NCBI GenBank assembly: GCA_016178505.1
Contig: JACOTG010000044.1
Location: 1-50,948 of the forward strand
Direction: 5' to 3'
Length of the DNA stretch: 50,948 bases
Source of the DNA: Planctomycetota bacterium
Lineage (GTDB): Bacteria > Planctomycetota > JACOTG01
Shown here: positions 24,081 through 32,161 of the stretch, piece after piece
Position numbering within the stretch: the stretch's first letter is position 1
Layout: the number at the start of each line of letters is the position of its first letter
Translations under genes and position numbers: made by a program
Notes under the pieces: generated by a model
Told to the model about the DNA's origin: nothing
Seen by the model: the letters and a program-made list of their open reading frames with translations, nothing else
The model's database searches: none

Positions 24081-24743
24081 TCAGTTCCTGAGGAAGACGA
24101 GCGTGCTGGCGTCGACGACGATGCGATTCTTTCGACCGTCCACGCCCATCACCCGAAGCGAGATTTCGAGCTTGCGAGGCGAGGCGAAACGGAAGGTGAG
24201 CCCGTTCGGAGCGACGTCGGGGCAAAGCGTGGTCTGGATTCCGTTCGACGTCTTCAAGACGACCCATTCGTCGACGATCCCATCGCCGTCGTCGTCGACG
24301 CCGTTCTCCTGCTCGGTCGGTGAAATGCCGGCCTTGATGACGTCGGTCGGCAGAGCATTCCAATTCACGTCTCCGGAAACGAGGTCGAACGAATAGGGAT
24401 CCGGTTGGTTCGGATCCGCGTGCGAATAGCGGCGTTTGTAAACGATCGTGCTGGACGTCACGACGCCATTCGGGAACGGTTGGACCTGCGATCCCCGCAG
24501 TTCGTTCGCAATGCGGTCGAGCGCCGAGCGGGCCCGGCCGTCGAGCCTCGCCTTCATGATCCCCGAGTCGGTCGCGCTCTGTCCGACCGAGATCAGGCTG
24601 AAGACTGCGCCCATGAGCGTCGCGAAGATGGCCGATGCGACTGCCATCTCGACGAACGTCATGCCTCGCTCACCCGACGATGGCGCGAGCGCGAAACGCG
24701 CCGAGCGGGGCGTGTTCGATCGCGATCGAGCGGCGATTCGCAT
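24081..24743 (-). CDS. PilW/GspJ-like pseudopilin
   Basis: A 220-residue prepilin-like protein. After a 27-residue basic leader it has GERG|MTFVEMAVASAIFATLMGAVFSLIS, a type III signal with Gly at the cleavage site and Glu at +5. The body contains RSALDRIANELRGSQ, typical of PilW/GspJ, and one Ca-binding-like loop ENGVDDDGDGIVDEW near residue 150 that matches those in the PilX-like neighbour. The C-terminus ends in beta strands (LEISLRVMG, IVVDASTLVFL). Start ATG 24743; an in-frame GTG 12 bp earlier is an alternative. Second cistron of the pseudopilin operon, 47 bp after the PilV-like gene. Confidence 0.8.
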   Translation of the reverse strand: MRIAARSRSNTPRSARFALAPSSGERGMTFVEMAVASAIFATLMGAVFSLISVGQSATDSGIMKARLDGRARSALDRIANELRGSQVQPFPNGVVTSSTIVYKRRYSHADPNQPDPYSFDLVSGDVNWNALPTDVIKAGISPTEQENGVDDDGDGIVDEWVVLKTSNGIQTTLCPDVAPNGLTFRFASPRKLEISLRVMGVDGRKNRIVVDASTLVFLRN

Positions 24744-24790
24744 GGCGTCTTTCACTGGGGTTTCGATTCCTTGCGAGGCGATCGCTCGCG

Positions 24791-25288
24791 TTACCGCCCA
24801 AAGACCCTCGACCGAAGCTCGAACGTCTTCGGCCCCGCGCCGGACTGCCATTGCACGCTCACGACGACATCGAGGAGTTCGAAGCCGAAGCTCGATGGCG
24901 AGACCGTGACTTCGCCGGGCTTTCCGTCCGCGTCGTTCGTCGCGGCGTTGAGCGTGTCCACGTCGAAATGGCGAGCATTCGAATTGGCACCGTACGTCGC
25001 GACGACCTGCGATGCGTTCGTGCGTGCGAGATCGCGAATCTCCTCGAGCTTTCGCATCGCCGCGTTCTTCGCAACGGTGATCTCTCGCGCCGAGCGACTC
25101 ATCCCGAAGCTCGCCGCCATCATGCCGAACATGCCGAGCAGGCTCACCGACAACACGAAGCTCCCCATCATCAACTCGATGAGCGTGAAGCCGTCGCGGC
25201 CGAGCCGAGGTCGAACCGATCGCGTCTCGGAAAGCCCGGCGCAGCCGGCGCGAGGTCGGGGCCTCTTCCGCAAACGAACCCGTCGCAT
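24791..25288 (-). CDS. PilV-like pseudopilin
   Basis: A 165-residue prepilin. A long basic leader (32 residues) precedes the cleavage motif RDG|FTLIELMMGSFVLSVSLLGMF, with Glu at +5, followed by the conserved helix continuing into KNAAMRKLEEIRDLAR. The C-terminal beta domain is short, typical of PilV/GspI minor pseudopilins. ATG 25288 has GGAGGG 4 nt upstream. First cistron of the operon, transcribed from a consensus-like promoter at 25330-25358 with a palindrome (25307-25317) in the early transcribed region. No pilin peptidase, PilB/PilC or secretin gene is in the window, so it depends on assembly machinery encoded elsewhere. Confidence 0.82.
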   Translation of the reverse strand: MRRVRLRKRPRPRAGCAGLSETRSVRPRLGRDGFTLIELMMGSFVLSVSLLGMFGMMAASFGMSRSAREITVAKNAAMRKLEEIRDLARTNASQVVATYGANSNARHFDVDTLNAATNDADGKPGEVTVSPSSFGFELLDVVVSVQWQSGAGPKTFELRSRVFGR

Positions 25289-25306
25289 GGCGCCCTCCAG
25301 CTGATG

Positions 25307-25317
25307 TACAGTCTGTA
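25307..25317. promoter_or_regulatory. Possible operator palindrome TACAG-T-CTGTA
   Basis: A perfect 5+1+5 inverted repeat lies at about +6 to +16 of the predicted pseudopilin transcript, between the promoter and the ribosome-binding site. This is a typical position for a repressor site. Confidence 0.35.
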
Positions 25318-25329
25318 TAAAGTGAACGG

Positions 25330-25358
25330 ACTATACGGCGTGAGCCTTGCACCGTCAA
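25330..25358 (-). promoter_or_regulatory. Promoter of the pseudopilin operon
   Basis: On the minus strand TTGACG (25358-25353), 17 bp, TATAGT (25335-25330). Transcription near 25323 gives a leader of about 35 nt. Confidence 0.65.
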
Positions 25359-25438
25359 ACCGTGCTGCGCCCGCCCGAAACGCAATCCCGCTCCGGCACA
25401 ACTATTTGTCGAACATGTGACTTGAAGCGGGGCGTCGT

Positions 25439-25467
25439 TTGCCCGCAGTGCTGCATCGCCCTATACT
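25439..25467 (+). promoter_or_regulatory. Promoter of the subtilase gene
   Basis: TTGCCC (25439-25444), 17 bp, TATACT (25462-25467). It supports the GTG start at 25511 with GGGAGG 7 nt upstream, rather than an earlier frame start. Confidence 0.6.
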
Positions 25468-25510
25468 TCCCGTCTCTGTTCCCACCACATCGGTTCCGGG
25501 AGGGCGCATC

Positions 25511-28500
25511 GTGTCGCGACGATTCCATCGCACCCTGCGACGGCTCTGCGGCCTAGTCGTCGCGCTCGCGTCGGGGTTCGTCGCGATCGCGCAGGCCGCC
25601 GATCGAGGCGCGCTCCTTCGAGGGACCCGCACTCCGGCTGAAGGGATTCCTCTGAACGAAGACGACGTCGTGACCGCGCTCGTGACGCCGGACGGAGCCG
25701 CGGCGGCGCCTGCGATCGCACCCGCAAATGGCTCGGGTCCACTCCGCTGGATCGTGCGACTGCGGGACACCGGTACACCCGGCTCGAATGGCTCTCCGCG
25801 CGCAAGAGCCAAGGAAGCGACGGATCGATTCGTCGCCGACCTGACGACCTCCGTACCGAACGACGTCGAGATCCGGCGAGTGCTGACGAACCTCTCTGCA
25901 ACCGTCGTCGTCGACGCGAGCGAGCACGCTGCGGAGTCGCTCCGCCGGAGGCCCGACGTCGAAATCGTCGTCCGCGACGGGCGGATCGCGGCATGCTCGG
26001 GCGAGCCCGCAGACGTCATCCATGCCGACGCTTACTGGCGTGGACTCGGCATCTCCGGAGCCGGGGTCACCGTAGCGATCGTCGATTCCGGCATCGACTA
26101 CTCGCACCCGGATCTCGGCGGCGGGTTCGGCCCTGCATTCGAAGTCCGTGGCGGATTCGACTTCGTGAACGACGACGCCGACCCCATGGACGACTTCGGT
26201 CACGGCACTCACGTGGCCGGAATCATCGCGGGCAATGGCGACGTACGCGGCATCGCGTGGGGCGCGCGTCTCCTCGCGTACAAGGTCCTCGATCGTCGCG
26301 GGCAAGGTCGGACATCCGACGTTCTCGCCGCGCTCGATCGACTCGCGGATCCGGACGGCGATCCTCGCACCAATGACGCGCCAGAAGTCGTGAACCTGAG
26401 TCTCGGCGGGCCGGCTTCCGCCGACGACCCGCTCCTTCCGGCGATCCACGAGCTACGCGTGCGCGGCATCTGCTGCGTCGTTGCGGCGGGAAACGACGGC
26501 CCCGACTACGGGACGATCACGTCGCCGGGCACCAGCGACGACGCGATCACGGTCGGCGCGACCGATTCGAACGACGCCGTCGCCGCGTTCTCGAGTCGCG
26601 GGCCCACTCGTTCGCACGCGATCAAGCCCGACCTCGTCGCGCCGGGGATCGACGTCCGCTCCACGTGGCTCGGTGGAGGGACGCGCACGCTGTCGGGGAC
26701 GTCGATGGCCACGGCCGTCGCGAGCGGCGCCGCGGCACTCGTGTGCGCTGCGCACCCGGGGATTCCACCGCAAGCTGTCGCCGCGATCCTCGCCACCTCG
26801 GCGACACCGATCGGAGACACGCGATCCGTGTGGCCCGCGGGCTCCGGACGCGTCGATCTCGCGCGATCTCTGCGCCTCGCGCTTCTGACGAGCACGGCGT
26901 CGCTTTCGTTCGGCGTCGACGATCCCGCGCCGCCGAGTCTGCACGCGACGCGACGCATCGCCGTCACTGGCGTCGGCGATTCGCGCGTCGTGCGGGCGAG
27001 CATCGACGGCTCCGTTCCGGACGGCGCGCAAATCACGATCGATCCCGTCGAGTTCACGCTCGCGCGCGGGGGGACGGGCGAGATCACCATCACGCTCGAA
27101 GTCGACGAGGCTCGGGTCGCCGACGTGGCACTCGAGCCGTTCTCGTACGACGCCGCAATCGTCTTCTCCGCGGAGGGATCGATCGATGCGCGCGTTCCAT
27201 TCGAGTGGTTCAAGGCTCCGGAGCTGACGATCGCGTTCGACGAGGCGCCGTGGACGCTGCTCTTCCACGATCGCGCGGGACACGCGACGCTCGCCGCCGA
27301 GCCCGGCCGCCGGATGTCCGTGCTCGTCCCGCGCGGCACCTATGACCTGCTTGCTCTCTTTCACGACGGCTCGACCTTTTCGGCAGTCGAGGGCGTCGCC
27401 ATCGATCGGGCCGTCACCGTGGACATCCGCAAGTCGAGCGCGTCGCACCTCGTGAGCCTACGACCGGTAGACGAAAACGCTCACGCCCTCTCGCCGTCGC
27501 TCCTCGGTCTCGAGATTCGCCACGTTCCCACCGGCGTCGCGCAAGTCTTGCTCGGGAACGTGCCGCCTCGCTTCGCGTTCTCGGGTCTCGGCGCCGACTA
27601 CCGGATCGGCTGGACGTCGCAGACTCGAGTCGGCAACGCGTTGTTCGAGGTCACGGGTGCACGCCGAGGCGTGAGCGCGGACACCGTCCTCGCGAACGAT
27701 CCAGCGCAGCTGCATCGATCGACGTTGCGCGTGGCGCCGCCCGCGGAGGATGGACCGGTGAACGGAACGGTGCACGTCACTTCGTGGCTCTCCTATGTCC
27801 AGCCGGCGACGTTCTGGTCGTTCGCCCTCTTTCGAAACGACGTGGACTCGGACTCGCCGTACGAAACAGAGCTCGTCGTTTCGGCGCCGCCGGCCGACGA
27901 TTTCCCGTTCGCCGTGCAGTGTTGGCTCGGCCGTCCGGGCTCCGCGCCCTTTCGTGTGACGCCGTTCTACGACGGCGGCGGCTCGGGATTGCGCGGCTTC
28001 CTGTGGGGCGCAACGTCGCCCGCTCTCGACGGGGTCACGGGAGTCGTTCGCACTGGACTCGGTCCCCCGAGATTCCACGCGGGACTTCGAAACACCCGCA
28101 CGCGGTTGCGCGTCGACGCGATCGACGGGCGACTCAACTACTTCTTCCTCGATGCCCTCGGTGACTTCACGCCCGCGAGCGGCCTGGGATACGAGCTCCG
28201 TCAGGATGGTCAGCTCGTCGCTTCGGGATCGTTCGCGTCCGCCGGAGGAGATGGCACGGGCCGGTCGCTCGAGGAAATCCCGGTGGCAGCGGGCGCCTAC
28301 GACCTCCGCGTCGCGTACGACCGCTACTCGATCGCCGGCGAACGGGGCCACGCCGTAGCGACGTGGCGCGTCGACACCCGCCGCGTCTCCGCCGACGGCT
28401 CCGGCGACGCCGATCCGCCCGACATCACTCGCTTCGCGGTTCTCGACGGAAGCGGACAGCCGGCCGACGAGATCGACCCCGTGCAAGGAGGAGAAGTCCG

Positions 28501-29488
28501 ACTTGCACTGCGCGACGCCTCGGCACTCGGAACCGTGGCGCTCTTCTCCGAGGTGGAGGGCGTCGAATCGCCGATCCCTCTCGAGGTCGATCCGAGCGGC
28601 GATCGTCGCGCTTCGCTGGCAGTCCTGCCATCCGGACGACGCGTCGGTCTTCGGCTCGTCGCCGCAGACGACTCGGGAAACTCACTCGATCTCCTTCTGG
28701 ATCCCGCGCTTCGCACTCGCCAGCAGGGCGGCGCTCCGCCCCTGATCGATTCCGTCATGCCGCTGACCGCAAGCCTCGCCGAAGGGTTGGAGGTCGCGTT
28801 GAGCGGGCACGGCTTCGCGTCCGCGGGCGCGATTCGCGTGACGTTGGACGGTCGGGCTGCAAGCGACGTCCGAGTGCAAGACGACGCACATGTTTCGTTT
28901 CGCACTCCGGTCGTGGAGCAGCAGGGTCCGGTCGACCTCGTGGTCTCGAACGACGTGGGCGAAGCGCGGCTCGAGCGCGGATTCCTCTACGTCGAGATCG
29001 CAGGCAACGCGGCCTGTCGACTCGGCAACGTCGACGCCGCCAACGGCTCGCCGGTGCCAGTACTCGGCGTCGACGCAGGCGTGGGCGACGGCCTCACGAT
29101 TCGACTCGCGCGCGGCGAATCATTCTCGCTGATCGTCTCACCGCCGCCGGCGGGTCCGGAACCGGCAGGGTTTGCACTCTACGCGATGCCCGCGTTGCCA
29201 TCCGCCGCGACCGTGGCCGTGCAACCGTTCGGCATCGGCACCGCTTGCCTTCCGACTCCGCTCACGCCGAGCGTGACGGCGCCAATTCGCGTGCTGGCGA
29301 ATTCGCTGGGCCATCGCACGCGGCTCGGGCGTCCAATGCGCAACTCCACACCGGCACCGGCGTCGATCTCGTTCGCTCGCGGACTGCGCGGCCCGGCGAC
29401 GCTCACGGTCCAAGGCCTGATCGAAGACCTCGGATCGAGCGGGCCGGGGATCAGCGTAACGAACGCAGTCGTGGTCTGGATTCGTTGA
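25511..29488 (+). CDS. Large secreted subtilisin-like serine protease (S8)
   Basis: A 1325-residue exported protease. Residues 1-30 are a signal peptide (RRLCGLVVALASGFVAIAQAA). An inhibitor-I9-like propeptide occupies about 75-160 (RWIVRLRDTG to EIVVRDGRIA). The catalytic triad is Asp192 (VAIVDSGIDYSHP), His231 (DFGHGTHVAG) and Ser398 (LSGTSMATAVASG), with the oxyanion Asn in VVAAGNDGP. After about residue 450 come several beta-sandwich modules, one of them an IPT/TIG-like domain near 1085-1170 (VMPLTASLAEGLEVALSGHG). A C-terminal module ends ISVTNAVVVWIR. Start GTG 25511 has GGGAGG 7 nt upstream and a promoter at 25439. All catalytic residues are present. It likely digests external protein; the beta modules may anchor it to surfaces or aid secretion. 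Confidence 0.9.
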   Translation: MSRRFHRTLRRLCGLVVALASGFVAIAQAADRGALLRGTRTPAEGIPLNEDDVVTALVTPDGAAAAPAIAPANGSGPLRWIVRLRDTGTPGSNGSPRARAKEATDRFVADLTTSVPNDVEIRRVLTNLSATVVVDASEHAAESLRRRPDVEIVVRDGRIAACSGEPADVIHADAYWRGLGISGAGVTVAIVDSGIDYSHPDLGGGFGPAFEVRGGFDFVNDDADPMDDFGHGTHVAGIIAGNGDVRGIAWGARLLAYKVLDRRGQGRTSDVLAALDRLADPDGDPRTNDAPEVVNLSLGGPASADDPLLPAIHELRVRGICCVVAAGNDGPDYGTITSPGTSDDAITVGATDSNDAVAAFSSRGPTRSHAIKPDLVAPGIDVRSTWLGGGTRTLSGTSMATAVASGAAALVCAAHPGIPPQAVAAILATSATPIGDTRSVWPAGSGRVDLARSLRLALLTSTASLSFGVDDPAPPSLHATRRIAVTGVGDSRVVRASIDGSVPDGAQITIDPVEFTLARGGTGEITITLEVDEARVADVALEPFSYDAAIVFSAEGSIDARVPFEWFKAPELTIAFDEAPWTLLFHDRAGHATLAAEPGRRMSVLVPRGTYDLLALFHDGSTFSAVEGVAIDRAVTVDIRKSSASHLVSLRPVDENAHALSPSLLGLEIRHVPTGVAQVLLGNVPPRFAFSGLGADYRIGWTSQTRVGNALFEVTGARRGVSADTVLANDPAQLHRSTLRVAPPAEDGPVNGTVHVTSWLSYVQPATFWSFALFRNDVDSDSPYETELVVSAPPADDFPFAVQCWLGRPGSAPFRVTPFYDGGGSGLRGFLWGATSPALDGVTGVVRTGLGPPRFHAGLRNTRTRLRVDAIDGRLNYFFLDALGDFTPASGLGYELRQDGQLVASGSFASAGGDGTGRSLEEIPVAAGAYDLRVAYDRYSIAGERGHAVATWRVDTRRVSADGSGDADPPDITRFAVLDGSGQPADEIDPVQGGEVRLALRDASALGTVALFSEVEGVESPIPLEVDPSGDRRASLAVLPSGRRVGLRLVAADDSGNSLDLLLDPALRTRQQGGAPPLIDSVMPLTASLAEGLEVALSGHGFASAGAIRVTLDGRAASDVRVQDDAHVSFRTPVVEQQGPVDLVVSNDVGEARLERGFLYVEIAGNAACRLGNVDAANGSPVPVLGVDAGVGDGLTIRLARGESFSLIVSPPPAGPEPAGFALYAMPALPSAATVAVQPFGIGTACLPTPLTPSVTAPIRVLANSLGHRTRLGRPMRNSTPAPASISFARGLRGPATLTVQGLIEDLGSSGPGISVTNAVVVWIR

Positions 29489-29553
29489 CTCGGCCAGGCC
29501 TGGATATGAGCGACTTCATGAACGCCGAGGGCATCAACCCGCGTGCAGGAATC

Positions 29554-30228
29554 TCAGGGTTTGCACGTGCGGCACGGCGAACGACCGGCATCCAGCGCCG
29601 CTTCGCGCGTGGGGAACTGCGTGGGGTGTTGAATGTCCTTCACGTGCGTGCAGTTCGGTCGGTGAAAGCGATCGGACGAGCCGACGTAGTAAGGCTCGAC
29701 GTTCGGCACTTTCTGCGACCACGTTCCGCGGTGCCTTTCTCGGGCGCGACCCTGCGCTGCGAATAGCTGCGCCGCGAGCGCTTTGTTGGGTGGCACGAGA
29801 AAGTAGAGGGCGAGCCCGTCCTCCACGAGCATTTCGTTCACGCTCTTCTTCGAACCCTCGACGTAGGCGTAGCCGAGCACTCGACCGTAACGATCGGTCG
29901 TTTCCTCGTCGGTCTCGATGCGAAGGTGCTTTCCTTCCACGAGCGTTCGATTCCGCGCTTTCGCCTCTTCGGCGTACGGCTCGCCCTTCTCGGCGCAATC
30001 GATGCCGATGTATCGCAGCTCGCGGCCGTCGGAGAGTCGGACCGTGTCGCCATCGACCACGCGCGTCGCGACAGCCTCGAACGACGATCGTGGGACGGGC
30101 GCGGCCTGGCTCGTATTCGCCGGCGAAACTTCGTCCGTTGAGGGCCAAGTCTTCGGCCGAACGATGAAAAGAGCGACGACGAGGGCGGCGACCGAGAGGG
30201 TGAGGGCAACGATGCCCGAACGGTTCAT
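29554..30228 (-). CDS. Membrane-anchored thermonuclease-like protein with cysteine C-terminal domain
   Basis: A 224-residue protein. Residues 6-24 are a membrane anchor or uncleaved signal (IVALTLSVAALVVALFIV). The staphylococcal nuclease domain (about 50-170) has RVVDGDTVRL, RYIGIDCAEKGEPY and TDRYGRVLGY, preserving the metal-binding Asp59/Asp77 and the arginines; the usual Thr after the second Asp is Cys78. Residues 178-224 form a second small domain, YYVGSSDRFHRPNCTHVK ending SPCRTCKP (H189, C193, C219, C222), a metal-binding motif like that of the Ada zinc domain. It should degrade DNA or RNA at the outer face of the membrane. It is convergent with the subtilase gene, 65 bp apart, and divergent from the next gene across a region with a 33-bp direct repeat. 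Confidence 0.85.
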   Translation of the reverse strand: MNRSGIVALTLSVAALVVALFIVRPKTWPSTDEVSPANTSQAAPVPRSSFEAVATRVVDGDTVRLSDGRELRYIGIDCAEKGEPYAEEAKARNRTLVEGKHLRIETDEETTDRYGRVLGYAYVEGSKKSVNEMLVEDGLALYFLVPPNKALAAQLFAAQGRARERHRGTWSQKVPNVEPYYVGSSDRFHRPNCTHVKDIQHPTQFPTREAALDAGRSPCRTCKP

Positions 30229-30246
30229 CTCGGAATTCTACACACC

Positions 30247-30330
30247 CGTCGATTCAACCAGGTGCGGTGATTTGTCGATTCGGGATACGACACAGTCGTC
30301 GATTCAACCCGGTGCGGTTGTTTCTCGATA
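30247..30330. repeat. Two direct repeats of about 33 bp, 50 bp apart
   Basis: 30247-30280 and 30297-30330 align over 34 positions with five mismatches; the core GTCGATTCAACC(A/C)GGTGCGGT is almost identical. The pair occupies the gap between the divergent nuclease and beta-domain genes. It is absent from other gaps of the window as far as I could see, so it is more likely a local regulatory duplication than a dispersed repeat. Confidence 0.6.
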
Positions 30331-30358
30331 AGTGGGAGAGGGAGGTGCCGAACTCACG

Positions 30359-32152
30359 ATGGCGCGAATTTCGACCGCGTCCTGGATCGCGCTCGCCGCA
30401 GCCGCGGCGGTCGCGTTCGTCGTGCTCATCCTCGGTCACGGTGGAGGGCGGCAAGGCGACGCCGAAGTCATCCCCCAAAAGTCGGAGCGCGTGACCGAGA
30501 GTCCATTGCCGCATCCGGCGCCGGATCAAGCCATCGAGGGAATCGTCAAGGGGATCGCTGCGACGAAGAGCCCCGGCCACGTCACGGCATGGCCCGTGTG
30601 GCCGCCCGACGCGTTCGCCCGAGCCGTGAGCGCGGACATTCAGCCGGACGGCTCGTTCCGAGTGGGACCGCTCGAGCGCGCAATTCATGTCGTCGAAGTA
30701 GACGTCGACTCGGCGGCGCCGATCCTCGTCGAGGAAGCACACCCCGGAGATCGCATCGAGGTCACGGCCACGTCCGGCGTCACGATCGCCGGCAGCGTCC
30801 GCACGGTCGACGGTGTTCCCATACCGCGCGCCTCGGTGTGGGCTCTGTATCCGCGTCCGTACATCGGTCGACGCCTCGCTGTTTGCGACGCCGAGGGACA
30901 CTTTCGCGTTTCCGACCTGCCACCCGGGATCGTTCATCTGTTCGCCGAGGCGGAGCGATTTGCGCCCGCACTCGCCGAGGTCGACGTCACCGAGGAGATC
31001 CCGACTGCAGGCGATTCGATCCGGCGGGACCTTTTTCTCGGCCGCGGCACCGACCTCGTCGGACTGGTGCGCTCGCGTGATACCGGCGAGCCGCTTCCAG
31101 ATGCCACGGTGCTCGCCTGGAAGTTCTCTCCGGCGGTCGACGGACTTTGCAGCTCGAACGAGTCGCTTCTCTTGCAGCGGGCGCGAACGGGTGCGGACGG
31201 TTTCTTCCGTTTGCCGAAGCTGCCTTCGACGCGCGTCCGAGGTTGGGTGAGCGCACGCGGCCAGGCACCGGCCTCGTTCGACGTGCCACTCGCGGGCGAC
31301 TGGCGCATCGAGCGCGCAGACGTCGATCTGCCCATCGCGGGGCGCGCGAGCGTTCGCATCGTCGGCGAGAATGGCGAGCCACAGGTCGACGTCGGAATCG
31401 AAGCGATCTCGAATGCGGCGGCGGACTCGACTTCGTCAACGCTCGAAGCACCGCTCCCCCGCGAGATGCGACTGTCGCGACGGCGCCGCTCGGACGCGAG
31501 CGGGCAATCCACGTTCGAGGATCTGCGCGGAGATCGTTACGTCTACTTCGAATTGACGGACTCGCCAGACCGACTTCCCAGATACTCGACCGAGTCGTTC
31601 TGGCCGGTCCCGGGGAAGTTGGTGACCGCTCCTGAGTTTCGCGTCCGCAAGGGTGGTCGAGCGCTCGCTCGGATCTTGCTTCCGGACGACGAGGGTGCGG
31701 CGTTCGCGCGCGTTCGGTACGCGGGACGTGGTTTCCTCGCCGACGCAACCGGCGTCGTGCGCGTCGAGGGGATCGATGGCCCCAGCGGCGTCGCCGAGAT
31801 CGACCACCCGTTGGCCGCGCCGACCATGGTCGCCATGGCGATGGCGACCGCGAAGGAAGTCTCCGGTCTACGGTGGGTGCTGGACCCGGGCTACGAGATC
31901 ACCGGTCGGATCGTGGATGACGGCGGCGGGGACGCGATCGGCGCGGCAACGGTCGTCGTGACCGGATCGTCTCCCTTCTCCTGGACGCGGCGAGCGCGGT
32001 CGGATGCGGATGGCACGTTTCGCTTGATCGGACTTGGACCGTTGCCATGGGTCGTGGAGACGAACGCTCGAGGGCACGTCGTGGGACGGACGGATGTGCA
32101 GACGGCACCGGCCGCGCCGCTCACGCTGTCGCTCGAGCGGCGCGCGCCGTAA
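30359..32152 (+). CDS. Membrane-anchored protein with repeated carboxypeptidase-regulatory-like domains
   Basis: A 597-residue protein. An N-terminal helix (residues 6-26, ASWIALAAAAAVAFVVLIL) anchors it, with the rest outside the cytoplasm. The body holds at least three CarboxypepD_reg/CnaB-like beta-sandwiches, recognisable by VTIAGSVRTVDGVPIPRASVWA, LVGLVRSRDTGEPLPDATVLA and YEITGRIVDDGGGDAIGAATV, each followed by a GxFR(L/V) strand. These modules are structural or ligand-binding and carry no enzyme motif. ATG 30359 is preferred, with GGAGGT about 12 nt upstream; a GTG at 30332 is possible. Function unknown; planctomycetes and their relatives often encode many such proteins. Confidence 0.75.
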   Translation: MARISTASWIALAAAAAVAFVVLILGHGGGRQGDAEVIPQKSERVTESPLPHPAPDQAIEGIVKGIAATKSPGHVTAWPVWPPDAFARAVSADIQPDGSFRVGPLERAIHVVEVDVDSAAPILVEEAHPGDRIEVTATSGVTIAGSVRTVDGVPIPRASVWALYPRPYIGRRLAVCDAEGHFRVSDLPPGIVHLFAEAERFAPALAEVDVTEEIPTAGDSIRRDLFLGRGTDLVGLVRSRDTGEPLPDATVLAWKFSPAVDGLCSSNESLLLQRARTGADGFFRLPKLPSTRVRGWVSARGQAPASFDVPLAGDWRIERADVDLPIAGRASVRIVGENGEPQVDVGIEAISNAAADSTSSTLEAPLPREMRLSRRRRSDASGQSTFEDLRGDRYVYFELTDSPDRLPRYSTESFWPVPGKLVTAPEFRVRKGGRALARILLPDDEGAAFARVRYAGRGFLADATGVVRVEGIDGPSGVAEIDHPLAAPTMVAMAMATAKEVSGLRWVLDPGYEITGRIVDDGGGDAIGAATVVVTGSSPFSWTRRARSDADGTFRLIGLGPLPWVVETNARGHVVGRTDVQTAPAAPLTLSLERRAP

Positions 32153-32161
32153 TCCAGTCCT

